From assembly GCF_038150125.1 (NCBI RefSeq), contig NZ_JBBVMF010000018.1, forward strand, positions 46,153 to 110,152: a DNA stretch of 64,000 nt, read 5' to 3'. The notes under the pieces were generated by a model. That model had not been told where the DNA came from, ran no database searches, and saw nothing but the letters and a program-made list of their open reading frames with translations. How positions within the stretch are numbered: position 1 is the first letter of the stretch; each line of letters begins with the position of its first letter. Below, piece after piece: positions 16,878-26,384 of the stretch. A program made the translations under genes and the position numbers. Origin of the DNA: SW132 sp038150125. Its GTDB lineage: Bacteria; Bacteroidota; Rhodothermia; Balneolales; Balneolaceae.

Positions 16878-18179
16878 ATGAAAACACTATTGACGAAAAC
16901 CATAGTAACAATTTTTGCCTTTCTTTTTGTTACGGCAGGGGCCTATGCCCAGCAAGACAGGGATCTGCAATATTTTGTAGCTCCTGACAAAACAGGGCTT
17001 AACCAATTTGAGGCACCTTTTACCACAGACATGGAGTTTGATGGATTGAAGGTCCGAATTGGTGGATCCAACACACTGCAGTTTCAAGGCATTTCACACG
17101 ATAACGATGCAGGAAGCCTTCCTGAACTCGAAAATAACTTTAACCTCGCAACATCCAACCTCGACTTCGACGTGCAACTGGACAGAGGGTTAAGAATGCA
17201 CTTGCGCACATACCTCTCTTCTCAGCACCATCCGGAAGCCTGGGTAAAAGGCGGGTATATTCAAATTGACCGTCTCGACTTCATAGCTGAAGATTTTGCA
17301 GCCGGTCTTATGGATAATCTTCGCTTTAAAGTGGGACATATGGAACTAAACTACGGTGATGCCCACTTCAGACGGACCGATAACGGTGCAGCGATCCACA
17401 ATCCGTTTGTAGGAAACTACATTATGGACTCTTTCACCACTGAAGTTGCAGGTGAGATATACTACTACAGCGGACCAATCTTTGGAATGTTTGGACTCAG
17501 TAACGGTAAATTGAACCAGAGTACTGAAGCCGGTGCATTCAAAACACACGCAACTGTATACGGAAAACTTGGTTATGACAAGCAAATCAACGACGATTTT
17601 CGCTTCAGATTAACCGGTTCCATACTTAACGTATCTCAGTCACCTTCGATTTATCTTTACTCAGGAGACAGAGCCGGCACCCGATATTACAACGTAATTA
17701 CTCCTGGTAATTTCCGGGCAGGACGTTACGCACCAAGTTTCACGCCTGGACGCGGTCAAGATCCAGGTGTTGGTGAAATGACATCCATCATGATTAACCC
17801 ATTTGTAAAATTTAACGGGCTTGAATTTTTCGGCCTCATTGAAAGTGTAACCGGAAAACAAACTGGATCAGTTGACACCGGTTTTACTGAGCCAGATTCC
17901 CGAAACTTTACACAACTGGCAGGCGAAGTTCTCTACAGATTTGGTGCAAGTGAAGACATTTATCTAGGAGCCCGGTATAACCTGGTAGACGGTGAACAGT
18001 CCAACGGTGATATCGAAATCACACGATTCAACATCGGTGGCGGCTGGTTCCTCACAAACAATGTTCTTGCCAAGTTGGAATATGTAACTCAGTCTTACGA
18101 CGGGGAAGGATTCGATGGCGGTCCATTTGACGGAGCAACATTTGATGGTGTAATGCTTGAAGCCGTTGTAAGTTTCTAA
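16878..18179 (+). CDS. Outer-membrane beta-barrel porin-like protein
   Basis: A 433-residue secreted protein. An open frame extends upstream to 16641, but the ATG at 16878 begins a clear signal peptide (MKTLLTKTIVTIFAFLF, cleavage after AYAQ). The body is a series of alternating aromatic/polar strands (LRFKVGHMELNYGDAHFRR; GAFKTHATVYGKLGY; YRFGASEDIYLGARYN) and ends in a C-terminal Phe (EAVVSF), as expected for a barrel inserted by BamA. No exact porin subfamily is claimed. It follows the FixL-like two-component pair and precedes two YceI genes, so it may be part of that regulon. Confidence 0.75.
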   Translation: MKTLLTKTIVTIFAFLFVTAGAYAQQDRDLQYFVAPDKTGLNQFEAPFTTDMEFDGLKVRIGGSNTLQFQGISHDNDAGSLPELENNFNLATSNLDFDVQLDRGLRMHLRTYLSSQHHPEAWVKGGYIQIDRLDFIAEDFAAGLMDNLRFKVGHMELNYGDAHFRRTDNGAAIHNPFVGNYIMDSFTTEVAGEIYYYSGPIFGMFGLSNGKLNQSTEAGAFKTHATVYGKLGYDKQINDDFRFRLTGSILNVSQSPSIYLYSGDRAGTRYYNVITPGNFRAGRYAPSFTPGRGQDPGVGEMTSIMINPFVKFNGLEFFGLIESVTGKQTGSVDTGFTEPDSRNFTQLAGEVLYRFGASEDIYLGARYNLVDGEQSNGDIEITRFNIGGGWFLTNNVLAKLEYVTQSYDGEGFDGGPFDGATFDGVMLEAVVSF

Positions 18180-18211
18180 ATTTACAAGACCGAATTGAAC
18201 ACTTAAATATG

Positions 18212-18241
18212 TGCGGCTCCCTGATACGGAGCCGCATCTTT
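18212..18241 (+). terminator. Terminator after porin gene
   Basis: TGCGGCTCC (18212-18220), 7-nt loop, GGAGCCGCA (18228-18236), then TCTTTC. A perfect 9-bp GC-rich stem 33 nt after the porin stop, with a short T-rich tail. Confidence 0.75.
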
Positions 18242-18276
18242 CAACTCAACTTTATTCACATTTAATCACTGACTAA

Positions 18277-18882
18277 ATGAAACGCATAATATCAATTTCC
18301 ATACTTCTTTCACTGCTTTTAACGTTCGTACAAATCTCTGATGCTCAAAATTCAACTGTACAACTAACCCTTCAAGAGGGTCACGATATGATGATTGACG
18401 GCACTTCCAATATTCGCGATTGGGATGCAGAGGTTAAAACTATTAATGCCAATTTTGTAATGAATGAGTTCGACATGAGCGACCTGTCATCTCTGTCGGT
18501 GGACCATTTTGAAACTCTCGAACTTACTATTCCGGTGGAAGACATAGAGTCCGGCTCCGGCAAGTTAACCAGCAATATGCATAAATATCTTAAAGAGAAA
18601 GACCATCCAAATATTACGTTTAATCTTCTAACTGTTGACTCTATAAGCGTAGATGGGAACAACGCCACGATAAATGCTACAGGTGTGGTAAACGCCGCCG
18701 GCGTGGATCACCAAACAACAATGACAGTGGACGCCCTATTCGAAAATGGCAGCGTCACCTTTTCCGGTACGCAGCCTCTGATGATGACCGATTTTAATAT
18801 AGATCCTCCAACAGCACTTTTTGGAACCATTCGCGCTCGTGACGAAATAGATATTATTTATTCACTAACATTTTCAATGTAA
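18277..18882 (+). CDS. YceI family periplasmic protein (first copy)
   Basis: A 201-residue secreted protein with signal peptide (residues 1-23, ending ISDAQ). The YceI lipocalin-like barrel is recognisable: LTLQEGHDMMIDGTSNIRDWDAE (strand 1 with the 'G-S-xxx-W' signature), MHKYLKEKDHPNITF (variant of the L-xxxxHP-I-F motif), and a late MTDFNIDPPTALFGTIRARDEI. YceI proteins bind polyisoprenoids or amphiphiles, and some are stress-induced. The typical N-terminal WxxDPxHS segment is shortened, marking the Bacteroidota-type YceI subgroup. Followed 123 bp later by a second YceI gene. Confidence 0.85.
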   Translation: MKRIISISILLSLLLTFVQISDAQNSTVQLTLQEGHDMMIDGTSNIRDWDAEVKTINANFVMNEFDMSDLSSLSVDHFETLELTIPVEDIESGSGKLTSNMHKYLKEKDHPNITFNLLTVDSISVDGNNATINATGVVNAAGVDHQTTMTVDALFENGSVTFSGTQPLMMTDFNIDPPTALFGTIRARDEIDIIYSLTFSM

Positions 18883-19005
18883 GCGCGTTTAATGAGGCGT
18901 GATCGCCCGGACTCCCGAGAGCAGTTACCAATTTTATGTGGCTGCGGGTTTCCGGGTAATCTTTTTCCATATATATCTTTATTGTCCTGCTCAATTTAAC
19001 CTTAT

Positions 19006-19629
19006 TTGTCATTGCACAATCTCCGCATTCATATCCCTCTCCTTCTATTTTTTATCGGACTGATATATGGAACTGCTTTTGCCCAGGATATAACTGTTAA
19101 CAATGAAAAAAGCCGGTTATGGATTGAAGGAAGTTCGAATGTAAATAAATTTCAGTGCAGGGCTGCCCGATACAATACTGATGTTTATCCACCCACACAG
19201 GATACAACCGTCCAGGTTGAGGTTGATATAGCCGTTGAAGGATTCGACTGTGGTAAGCGAAGAATGAATCGGGATCTGTATGAAACATTGCTTTCAGAAC
19301 AGCACCCATTCATCAGTTTTGAATATAAGAGTACAGAATCAATGACGTATAACAAAGCAACTGACACTTACACATTAACAGTTAATGGCGCCCTTACCGT
19401 TGCCGGGCATACGAACAAAATTACATTCCCCCTGATAGCTGAAGTCATTGAGGATGGTAAAATAAAAGCCACGGGTCAAACCGACCTGAAGATGACAAAT
19501 TACAATGTAGAACCTCCGAGTGCACTTCTGGGGCTTGTAAGGGTGAACGATGAACTCACTGTCCATTTTGATCTCATTGCCACGCTGAACAACATAGAAC
19601 TCCCTCAAAATGGAAAAGATCAGGAATAA
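19006..19629 (+). CDS. YceI family periplasmic protein (second copy)
   Basis: A 207-residue secreted paralogue of the 18277 gene. An in-frame stop at 18997 forces a start at the TTG at 19006 (or 19012), giving a signal peptide (RIHIPLLLFFIGLIYG...AFAQ). Barrel motifs are LWIEGSSNVNKFQC, LYETLLSEQHPFISFEY and MTNYNVEPPSALLGLVRVNDEL, parallel to the first copy. Two Cys residues (KFQCRA, GFDCGK) are absent from the first copy and could form a disulfide. The C-terminus overlaps the next gene by 20 bp. A non-ATG start in a coupled string suggests low or linked expression. Confidence 0.82.
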   Translation: MSLHNLRIHIPLLLFFIGLIYGTAFAQDITVNNEKSRLWIEGSSNVNKFQCRAARYNTDVYPPTQDTTVQVEVDIAVEGFDCGKRRMNRDLYETLLSEQHPFISFEYKSTESMTYNKATDTYTLTVNGALTVAGHTNKITFPLIAEVIEDGKIKATGQTDLKMTNYNVEPPSALLGLVRVNDELTVHFDLIATLNNIELPQNGKDQE

Positions 19630-20257
19630 ATTAGACATCTCTGATAGAATACTTCCTAAAGCTTATTGGGATGTAAAAAAATCAGGAAAAGTATTGGAAC
19701 TCAGGGTACTCCCTTCCATCGATCAATCCCCTGAAAAATACCGACTCGGTATCATTCAAATTGGCCGTATCATTTCCCGAATTCAAATGCTGACAAAATA
19801 CTCTGAAACTAAGCCACAAATTCAGCTCTTCCCTAATCTTGCGGAAAATCAGCTTGCCGCTACTGTTTACTGGCCGGCTTTTTTGGAAAACATGACGCAG
19901 GAAAAACATAATCAGGATCAGGTTCAGGATCATCTGCCGCCTCTTACAGTTCAGTGTATCAGTAAATATGCAGAGCATTACGATTTATCTCTCTCATCAG
20001 ACAGTACGCACACTGTAGAAGATGGGGAAATGAAGACGTATTATGTCGTGAGTCAGTCTAATCAGCCCTTCATCTGGCTTAAAGTGGGTCAGTTTATCCA
20101 GGATTTAACTGAACACAACGATGATTCTGATGGCAGCAGTGATATTTCAATCGAGGTTCCCATGTCATACATACCGGAACACGATGCATCAGGAAAAAAA
20201 GCCGGCTACAGACAAGTAAAAATAAAGGCTCCTGCTGACAAAGAGCATCATGTTTGA
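19610..20257 (+). CDS. Unassigned protein, faint resemblance to Acg/nitroreductase-like proteins
   Basis: A 215-residue soluble protein that begins 20 bp inside the end of the second YceI gene. No firm family can be named. Residues 40-85 (KYRLGIIQIGRIISRIQML...IQLFPNLAENQLAATVYW) are loosely like the middle region of Acg-type nitroreductase-related proteins, where a helix is followed by a 'LFP-pDP..LaA' turn, but the FMN-binding residues are not evident. The C-terminus is rich in charged residues (EVPMSYIPEHDASGKKAG). The overlap implies joint translation with the YceI gene. Confidence 0.6.
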   Translation: MEKIRNKLDISDRILPKAYWDVKKSGKVLELRVLPSIDQSPEKYRLGIIQIGRIISRIQMLTKYSETKPQIQLFPNLAENQLAATVYWPAFLENMTQEKHNQDQVQDHLPPLTVQCISKYAEHYDLSLSSDSTHTVEDGEMKTYYVVSQSNQPFIWLKVGQFIQDLTEHNDDSDGSSDISIEVPMSYIPEHDASGKKAGYRQVKIKAPADKEHHV

Positions 20258-20337
20258 AAAAAATTTTTTAGTTTTAAACCAATTTCCATAAGATATCTTA
20301 CCTTGTCGGCTTAGGCACGGTAAACTCAAAAAAAATT

Positions 20338-20712
20338 ATGAGTACAGATACAAAGACTGTTTTAATTGTCGAAGATGATTTAATACTAAACTTGCTCTAC
20401 GAAAGCTTTATGGAAAAGATGGGATTTGAGACGCACGGAGAGCTGGTCTATGGTAAAACCGCAGTCGATATGACCAAAAATATCAGCCCGGATCTCATTC
20501 TGATGGATATTGCACTTGAAGGCGATATGAACGGAATTGAAGCGATGAAAAAAATTCGCGAATTTTCTGACGTTCCGGTCATCTTTATTACCGGTAATTC
20601 CGATGCAGAACATCGCGAAAAGGCGATGGCTACCTCCAATTCCTACTACCTGATTAAACCTGTTGAGTTTGAAGATCTCAAAGAAACACTTGCTGAAATA
20701 GGCCTTGCCTGA
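20338..20712 (+). CDS. Single-domain response regulator (CheY-like receiver)
   Basis: A 124-residue receiver only. Acidic pocket VEDD, phospho-Asp57 in LILMDIALEGDMNG, Thr in FITGNSD, Lys in YLIKPVEF. The short insertion GDMNG after the phospho-site is typical of receivers related to hybrid-kinase or phosphorelay intermediates. There is no output domain and no kinase next to it; the FixL-like kinase upstream or another kinase could be the donor. It ends the gene string before a 321-bp gap. Confidence 0.9.
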   Translation: MSTDTKTVLIVEDDLILNLLYESFMEKMGFETHGELVYGKTAVDMTKNISPDLILMDIALEGDMNGIEAMKKIREFSDVPVIFITGNSDAEHREKAMATSNSYYLIKPVEFEDLKETLAEIGLA

Positions 20713-21033
20713 TTCTGGCAATCAATAGAAACCAAAAGGATTTGCATAAGCTGTTTTGTTGCATTTCAAGGCAGAAAGTCCTGAGTCTATTTTTATTTAA
20801 AGTGGCCTTTGCATAACCAGGGACTTTTTCATAGTTCAGGGCTGGTCCACCAGCTAACGGGGAAATCGAATTAGTTTCGATATACGCGAGGATTTCGAAG
20901 TCACCTTAACGTCGGCATTTAACAAAACACTGCATTATATTTCCCCGGAAGTAAGCCCCTGCCATACTTCAATAAAAACTGGTACGATTTAAATTCTCCA
21001 TCTTATTCAACCACTATATTTTATTACTTTTTT
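20713..21033. other. Gene-free leader of the M1 peptidase gene
   Basis: 321 bp with no ORF. AAGTCCTG near 20776 can pair with CAGGGACTT near 20818-20826, and GGCTGGTCCACCAGCT (about 20841-20856) is a compact hairpin. These may be a structured leader or the terminator of the receiver gene. No known riboswitch could be matched by eye. Confidence 0.35.
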
Positions 21034-23052
21034 ATGAATTTTTTTAGATTCGCTTCTGTCATTTCGCTCCTATTTCTAATCTCTTCCTGTTCAACACCCC
21101 AGCAAGCAGCGGAACCTGTTGAACCTCAGGATACACCTGTTGACAATATTGATCGCCCTTTACCCTATCCTCTCGACATTCCCAATGCTTATAGCCAGGC
21201 GGTGGAAAACGGAACGCGCACCTCTACGGGACACCCGGGTGAACAATATTGGCAAAACGAAGGAAGCTACCAGCTTCATGCCGAACTAGATACACTCAAT
21301 AACATGATTCATGGTGAGGCAGACATCACCTATACAAACAATTCTCCGGACAATCTGAATGCGGTTGTGGTAGAACTCGCTCAGAACCTCCATAAAGAGG
21401 GGACTCCCAAAAAAGAGTCTACAGAAATTACGGGTGGAAAAGATATTCAACGCATTGCCATAAATGGAAATGAAATTTCCGAAACAACGATGCAGGCCCG
21501 CTGGACAACCGGAGCGAGCGGCTACTTGATAAATGGTACCAGGCTATACCTTTTCCCTGAAAGCCCAATCGGCACAGGCAGCTCTGTAAACCTTGAATTT
21601 GAGTGGAGTTTTGAAATCCCTCAACAAGGGGCATCGGGGCGCATGGGGCGGAGCAGGGATAATCTCTACATGATCTCTTACTGGTATCCACAGGTGGCCG
21701 TTTATGATGACGTTTATGGCTGGATGGACGACTCTTTTCTTGGCAATGCAGAGTTTTACCACAAATTCTCTGATTATGAGCTATCGGTAACCGCTCCGCG
21801 CGAATGGATTGTAATGGGCACAGGCGAATTTCTAAATCCTGAAGAAACGCTGAGCCCACAAACTCTTGAACGGTATAATCAAGCCGGCGCGAGCGATAGC
21901 GTAGTTGTTATAGCAAATTTTGATGAACTTGACAATGCCACAGCCCGGTCAGATTCAGGTACTTTAACCTGGCGTTTCAGTGCGGATCGCGTAACGGATG
22001 TGGCATTCAGTGCCACGCTTGAATCCAGGTGGGATGGCGCACGGGCAGCTGTGGGCGACCTGGATGGTGACGGCCAAACAGACTACACCCGCATCAACTC
22101 TTTTTATCGGGATACCGCCATTTTTTGGAATGAACAGACTGATTACGGCCAGCACTCCGTTACATATTTATCTGATTACATTGGCATACCTTACCCCTGG
22201 CCTCATATGACCTCGGTGGAAGGTGCAGGAATTATCGGCGGCGGAATGGAATTTCCCATGATGACGGTCATCGGCGATTATAACGGTGCAGGAGCCGTGA
22301 GCCTTTATGGTGTTACAGTGCATGAAATTGCCCACATGTGGGTTCCTATGATGGTCAGTACAAACGAGCGGCGGTATGCCTGGATTGATGAAGGCCATAC
22401 GACATTTCATACTCAGCAAGCCAATGTTGACCGGTTCAGTGCAACCCGGTTCAGCCGCAACAATCTTTTCAGTCAGTATTTACAAATTGCCGGTACCGAC
22501 TGGGAAGGCGAAATGATGCGATGGAGCGACTATCATTACCCCGGGCCAGCTTACGGTGTAGCATCTTACCCGAAACCTGCATCTGTATTAACCGCACTGC
22601 GAGGTGTATTAGGGGACGAGTTGTTTGAAGAGGCTCACAAGGAATTTATACACCGCTGGGAATATAAACATCCATATCCATGGGATTTCTTTAACACCAT
22701 CGATGACGTATCCGGCCAGGACCTTTCCTGGTTCTGGAGAAGCTGGTATTACGAAACCTGGACTCTGGATCAGTCCATTGCAGACGTTTATACTGAAAAT
22801 GGGGTAACAACCGTTATTATTGAAGATCTTGGAAATGTACCCATGCCGGTTCTTTTGAAACTAACATTAGATAATGGTTCAGTTCTCGATACTAAACTCG
22901 ACGTTCAGGATTGGCTTGATGGACAACGGACTATTGATTTCTCCATTGAAACCGATTCCCCGGTCATCAAGGCGGAAGTTGATCCAAACGTATTCTTTCC
23001 GGATGTAAACAGGCGAAACAATACCTGGAATAGCACAGAATCAAACGAATAA
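21034..23052 (+). CDS. M1 family zinc metallopeptidase, lipoprotein
   Basis: A 672-residue aminopeptidase-like protein. The N-terminus is a lipoprotein signal: LISSC with lipidated Cys19, so it is anchored at the outer face of a membrane. The zinc site HEIAHMW (His430, His434) is followed exactly 18 residues later by Glu453 (WIDEGHTTF), the M1 HExxH-x18-E pattern; the exopeptidase motif appears as EGAGIIGGGMEFP, a variant of GAMEN. It probably trims peptides in the periplasm or at the cell surface. A single gene with its own long leader. Confidence 0.92.
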   Translation: MNFFRFASVISLLFLISSCSTPQQAAEPVEPQDTPVDNIDRPLPYPLDIPNAYSQAVENGTRTSTGHPGEQYWQNEGSYQLHAELDTLNNMIHGEADITYTNNSPDNLNAVVVELAQNLHKEGTPKKESTEITGGKDIQRIAINGNEISETTMQARWTTGASGYLINGTRLYLFPESPIGTGSSVNLEFEWSFEIPQQGASGRMGRSRDNLYMISYWYPQVAVYDDVYGWMDDSFLGNAEFYHKFSDYELSVTAPREWIVMGTGEFLNPEETLSPQTLERYNQAGASDSVVVIANFDELDNATARSDSGTLTWRFSADRVTDVAFSATLESRWDGARAAVGDLDGDGQTDYTRINSFYRDTAIFWNEQTDYGQHSVTYLSDYIGIPYPWPHMTSVEGAGIIGGGMEFPMMTVIGDYNGAGAVSLYGVTVHEIAHMWVPMMVSTNERRYAWIDEGHTTFHTQQANVDRFSATRFSRNNLFSQYLQIAGTDWEGEMMRWSDYHYPGPAYGVASYPKPASVLTALRGVLGDELFEEAHKEFIHRWEYKHPYPWDFFNTIDDVSGQDLSWFWRSWYYETWTLDQSIADVYTENGVTTVIIEDLGNVPMPVLLKLTLDNGSVLDTKLDVQDWLDGQRTIDFSIETDSPVIKAEVDPNVFFPDVNRRNNTWNSTESNE

Positions 23053-23297
23053 CATCGTCGGATCACTTTAATCAAATTTAGGTTCAGGAAAAATAGTCTC
23101 AGGTAGAAGCCTGTTGTAAAATTCTATATAAGATTGTTGGAAAGCTTTTAACTCATGCGAATTTTTTAGATCATTTATAAAATAATTACTAAAGCGAACT
23201 TGCTGGATTTTAGCCGGTTGTCAAAGAGAGTCCGCTTTAGTATGTCGCATATTTCAAACACGCTTACAGGTTTATACTGCTAAATTTAATCGCCCCT

Positions 23298-25022
23298 ATG
23301 AAGCTCTTACAAAAGCTAAAAAAAGCGAACACACTTCGAATTGTTTTTTTCGGTGTCGCTATAATAGCGGTGGTTGCCCTCACATTATTGAATGTTTACT
23401 CTCTTTACGAGCTAAGAAACTCATCAATTGAGTCAGCTACGGATGTAAAAAAACTCCAGATTGAAGAGTTTGCAAATACGATTCAGTATCACTTTTATGG
23501 ATCTGTTTGGGACTTGAGAAAAATGGATATGAATACAGTTGAATCCGGTTGGCAAAACAATCAGAATTTGCCAGAGCCGTTCCTTGAAATTCTTCAGAAA
23601 GTGACTAAAGATCCGCTTTACAGCAGCATTCATTTTATCCATAAAAATAACGACGGCTGTGTTGATCCTAATCTTCCCGTTTATAGGTTTGATGCACCTC
23701 AAAACAGGTTTGAAGCCGTAAGTGACGTTCCGAATCTTGTATGTGATGGATTTGGAATTTCAAAATCCCGCGCCCGCGCCATTGTTGATGATTACAGGTT
23801 CAATACCAGAACCACGTTCGATTCCCACCGCTCATTAACTATTGCCCTGGTGGATTTGACTGATAATTCTGTGATTGGCCATCTTAATCTACTGATCGAT
23901 AAAGATTATCTGCTAAACGATTTTATTGCTAACGAGATGAATAAGAGTTTTGGTAGTGCCGAAGAGTCAGGCATAGTTGTATGGCTCAGAGACTGGATCC
24001 AGGACGATATCCTGTTAAGCAGCGATACGTCTTATACATATGACCGTGATCAATATCCTATTGATATACGTCAGCGATTTTCTGACTCACTGGACGACTG
24101 GAACTTGCATGCAACTATTCTTGAATCCCCAACCATAGCGGCTTCTGATGCATCCCTGGCAAGAAACCTCATCGTGCTGGGTGTCTCTGTTTTTGTACTG
24201 TTTGGCGCCCTTATTTTCATCTTTATTATTGCTAAGCGCGAACGGGAACTTGCCGAAAGGCAGGCTGGATTTCTTGCTAATATAACTCATGAGCTTAAAA
24301 CGCCGCTGGCTGTTATGCAGGCTGCGGGAGAAAACCTGTCGGACGGGCGTGTCACCGAAGGCAAGCGTTTGAAAAGTTACGGTGACCATATTTATAATGA
24401 GTCCGTACGGTTAAAACGGATGATTGAAAAACTACTCGATGCTGCAAAAGTAGACTCTGGTCAGCTCTCAACCGAACAAGCGCCTCATTTTTTGCAGGAA
24501 TTAACGGCAGAATTTGTTGAGGCTAACCGTGGCTATATCGAAGACCAGGGTTTCACCTTTACATTCACACATGATAAGGATCTTCCTATGATAATGGTAG
24601 ATGCCGACCATGTTGAGACAACACTCAACAACCTTGTTGAAAATGCTATGAAGTACAGCAGAGACACTAAGGAAATTTCAGTAAAGGTCGAGAAAAAAGG
24701 TAGCTTTGTAGCTATTTCGGTTTCCGATAAGGGAACCGGAATTCCAAAAAATTCACTTCGCTACATCTTCGACAAATTTTACAGGGTCGAGGACAGCTTG
24801 ACTGCAAAAACAAAAGGACACGGCCTCGGTCTGTCTATTGTTAAAAATATGATAGAAATGAATGGAGGAACTATTGATGTTAAAAGCGAATATGGAAAAG
24901 GTTCTACATTCATTGTAAAATTTCCGACACTAATGACGTCAGTTGCAGATATCGACCAATCTGCACCTGCTACCGCAAATGATTCTATAACTAAGGAGAA
25001 AGTTGGCCCATATGTCCAATAA
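23298..25022 (+). CDS. Membrane sensor histidine kinase (HisKA-HATPase)
   Basis: A 574-residue kinase. Two membrane helices (about 14-36 and 286-310) bracket a periplasmic domain of some 250 residues of unknown fold containing WDLRKMDMNTVESG and two Cys. Cytoplasmic part: H-box FLANITHELKTPLAVMQ with phospho-His331, N-box NNLVENAMKYS, G1 VSDKGTGIP, G2 GHGLGLSIVKNM. No HAMP domain is obvious, only a short RERELAERQAG linker. The gene overlaps its response regulator by 11 bp. The input signal is unknown. Confidence 0.92.
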   Translation: MKLLQKLKKANTLRIVFFGVAIIAVVALTLLNVYSLYELRNSSIESATDVKKLQIEEFANTIQYHFYGSVWDLRKMDMNTVESGWQNNQNLPEPFLEILQKVTKDPLYSSIHFIHKNNDGCVDPNLPVYRFDAPQNRFEAVSDVPNLVCDGFGISKSRARAIVDDYRFNTRTTFDSHRSLTIALVDLTDNSVIGHLNLLIDKDYLLNDFIANEMNKSFGSAEESGIVVWLRDWIQDDILLSSDTSYTYDRDQYPIDIRQRFSDSLDDWNLHATILESPTIAASDASLARNLIVLGVSVFVLFGALIFIFIIAKRERELAERQAGFLANITHELKTPLAVMQAAGENLSDGRVTEGKRLKSYGDHIYNESVRLKRMIEKLLDAAKVDSGQLSTEQAPHFLQELTAEFVEANRGYIEDQGFTFTFTHDKDLPMIMVDADHVETTLNNLVENAMKYSRDTKEISVKVEKKGSFVAISVSDKGTGIPKNSLRYIFDKFYRVEDSLTAKTKGHGLGLSIVKNMIEMNGGTIDVKSEYGKGSTFIVKFPTLMTSVADIDQSAPATANDSITKEKVGPYVQ

Positions 25023-25710
25023 AAAGATTTTGATTGTAGAGGATGAGCCAAGTTTGGTATTCACCCTTCAGGATACACTTGAAAGTGAAGGATATAACGT
25101 GAGTGTGGTATCCGACGGCGAAGCCGCAATCGAAAAAACAAAACAAATAAAACCCGATTTAATGCTTCTTGACCTTATGCTGCCCGGTATGAGCGGCTAC
25201 GAAATCTGTAAAAAGATACGTGCAATGAAGTATACCTTTCCAATCATTATGCTGACGGCCCGGGATCAGGAAGTTGATAAAGTAGCCGGGCTTAATATCG
25301 GAGCCGACGATTATATAACAAAACCGTTTGGTGTGAAGGAGTTGCTCGCCAGGATACAGGCGAGGCTCCGCCGAGCAAGCTCCTATTCCAAATCAGGCCC
25401 GCTTGAGGTGCTAAAACTTGGAAATGTTAAAATTGATCTAAAAGAATCAGAAGTTATTAAACCGAATGGTGTCATACATCCACTGTCTACCCGCGAAGTG
25501 GAAATGATTCAATACCTGGTGGAACGAGCAAATCAGCCTGTATCACGTGATGAACTTCTTGAACAGGTATGGCGATACGAATACAGCACAAATACACGCA
25601 CCGTGGATGTGCATATTTCAAAACTCCGTGCCAAAATTGAAGAGCACCCAGACGATCCTCACTACCTTGTCACACTGCATGGTGTGGGTTATATGCTCAA
25701 AATAAACTGA
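25012..25710 (+). CDS. OmpR/PhoB-family response regulator
   Basis: About 232 residues from the ATG at 25012; a longer TTG-started frame (25003) is less likely. The receiver has EDEP, phospho-Asp54 in LLDLMLPGMSG, Thr in LTARD and Lys in YITKPFG. The winged-helix output has LSTREVEMIQYLVERANQPVSRDELLEQVW and RTVDVHISKLRAKIE. It pairs with the kinase whose last 11 bp it overlaps. Target genes are not identifiable here. Confidence 0.95.
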   Translation: MSNKKILIVEDEPSLVFTLQDTLESEGYNVSVVSDGEAAIEKTKQIKPDLMLLDLMLPGMSGYEICKKIRAMKYTFPIIMLTARDQEVDKVAGLNIGADDYITKPFGVKELLARIQARLRRASSYSKSGPLEVLKLGNVKIDLKESEVIKPNGVIHPLSTREVEMIQYLVERANQPVSRDELLEQVWRYEYSTNTRTVDVHISKLRAKIEEHPDDPHYLVTLHGVGYMLKIN

Positions 25711-25745
25711 TATTCATAGAGTGATAATACTAACCTTACCATACA

Positions 25746-25787
25746 CCGGCTTTAATATCATTTGTGGAATATTGACATCAAAGCCGG
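25746..25787 (+). terminator. Possible hairpin after response regulator
   Basis: CCGGCTTT (25746-25753) pairs with AAAGCCGG (25780-25787) across a 26-nt loop; no U-tract. It lies between converging genes and could serve both. Weak as a terminator. Confidence 0.4.
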
Positions 25788-25841
25788 CCGGTAAGTGACT
25801 CTTACTATTTCACCTCGAATAGCGTGAAGCGTGACTCAATA

Positions 25842-26384
25842 TCAGGCTGATACCTTCTCAACAAACTCAACAAATCCGTTAAGCTGATCCTCCAGCAACC
25901 CCTGAAGCATATCTGATTTCAATCCTTCCGCACGATCAAAGTTTTTGTCGACACCTTTAATAAACATACGCTCGGAAAAAATAAGGGCTTTTCTGTAGGA
26001 TAATATTTGCTGCAAATGTTCAACTGGGCGCAGTGCACCGAATGATCCTGCAGCCTCGCCGATAAAGGAAACGGGCATATTATCCATCGCTTCAGGAAAG
26101 GGAAGATAGTCGATAAACAATTTCAAAACGCCGGGAAATCCTCCATTGTACTCAGGAACAACAAATAAAAATCCGTCCGCGTCCAAAAAGGCTTTATTAA
26201 ACGTTTTTACGCTTTCAATATCCTCTCCGTATTTTCCCCCTACAACATCAGCATATGGGAAGTCTTTAAGTGAGAATAATTCAACGTTGGCTTTGTCATC
26301 CATAAATTCTTTCACGTAGCCTGACACTTTTAAAGCATTAGAGCCGGGTCTATCTGTTGATGACAATATGTGGATTGTATTCAT
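25842..26384 (-). CDS. NAD(P)H-dependent FMN reductase
   Basis: A 180-residue flavodoxin-fold reductase. Family marks: SSTDRPGSNALKV near the N-terminus (FMN phosphate loop), FVVPEYNGGFPGVLKLFIDYL (the PEYNxxxPxxLKxxID signature) and SFIGEAAGSFGALRP. These enzymes reduce quinones, chromate or azo compounds with NADPH and may have a redox-protective role. The C-terminal region (EGLKSDMLQGLLEDQLNGF) is longer than in YieF-like members. It converges on the two-component operator string and has no operon partner. Confidence 0.85.
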   Translation of the reverse strand: MNTIHILSSTDRPGSNALKVSGYVKEFMDDKANVELFSLKDFPYADVVGGKYGEDIESVKTFNKAFLDADGFLFVVPEYNGGFPGVLKLFIDYLPFPEAMDNMPVSFIGEAAGSFGALRPVEHLQQILSYRKALIFSERMFIKGVDKNFDRAEGLKSDMLQGLLEDQLNGFVEFVEKVSA

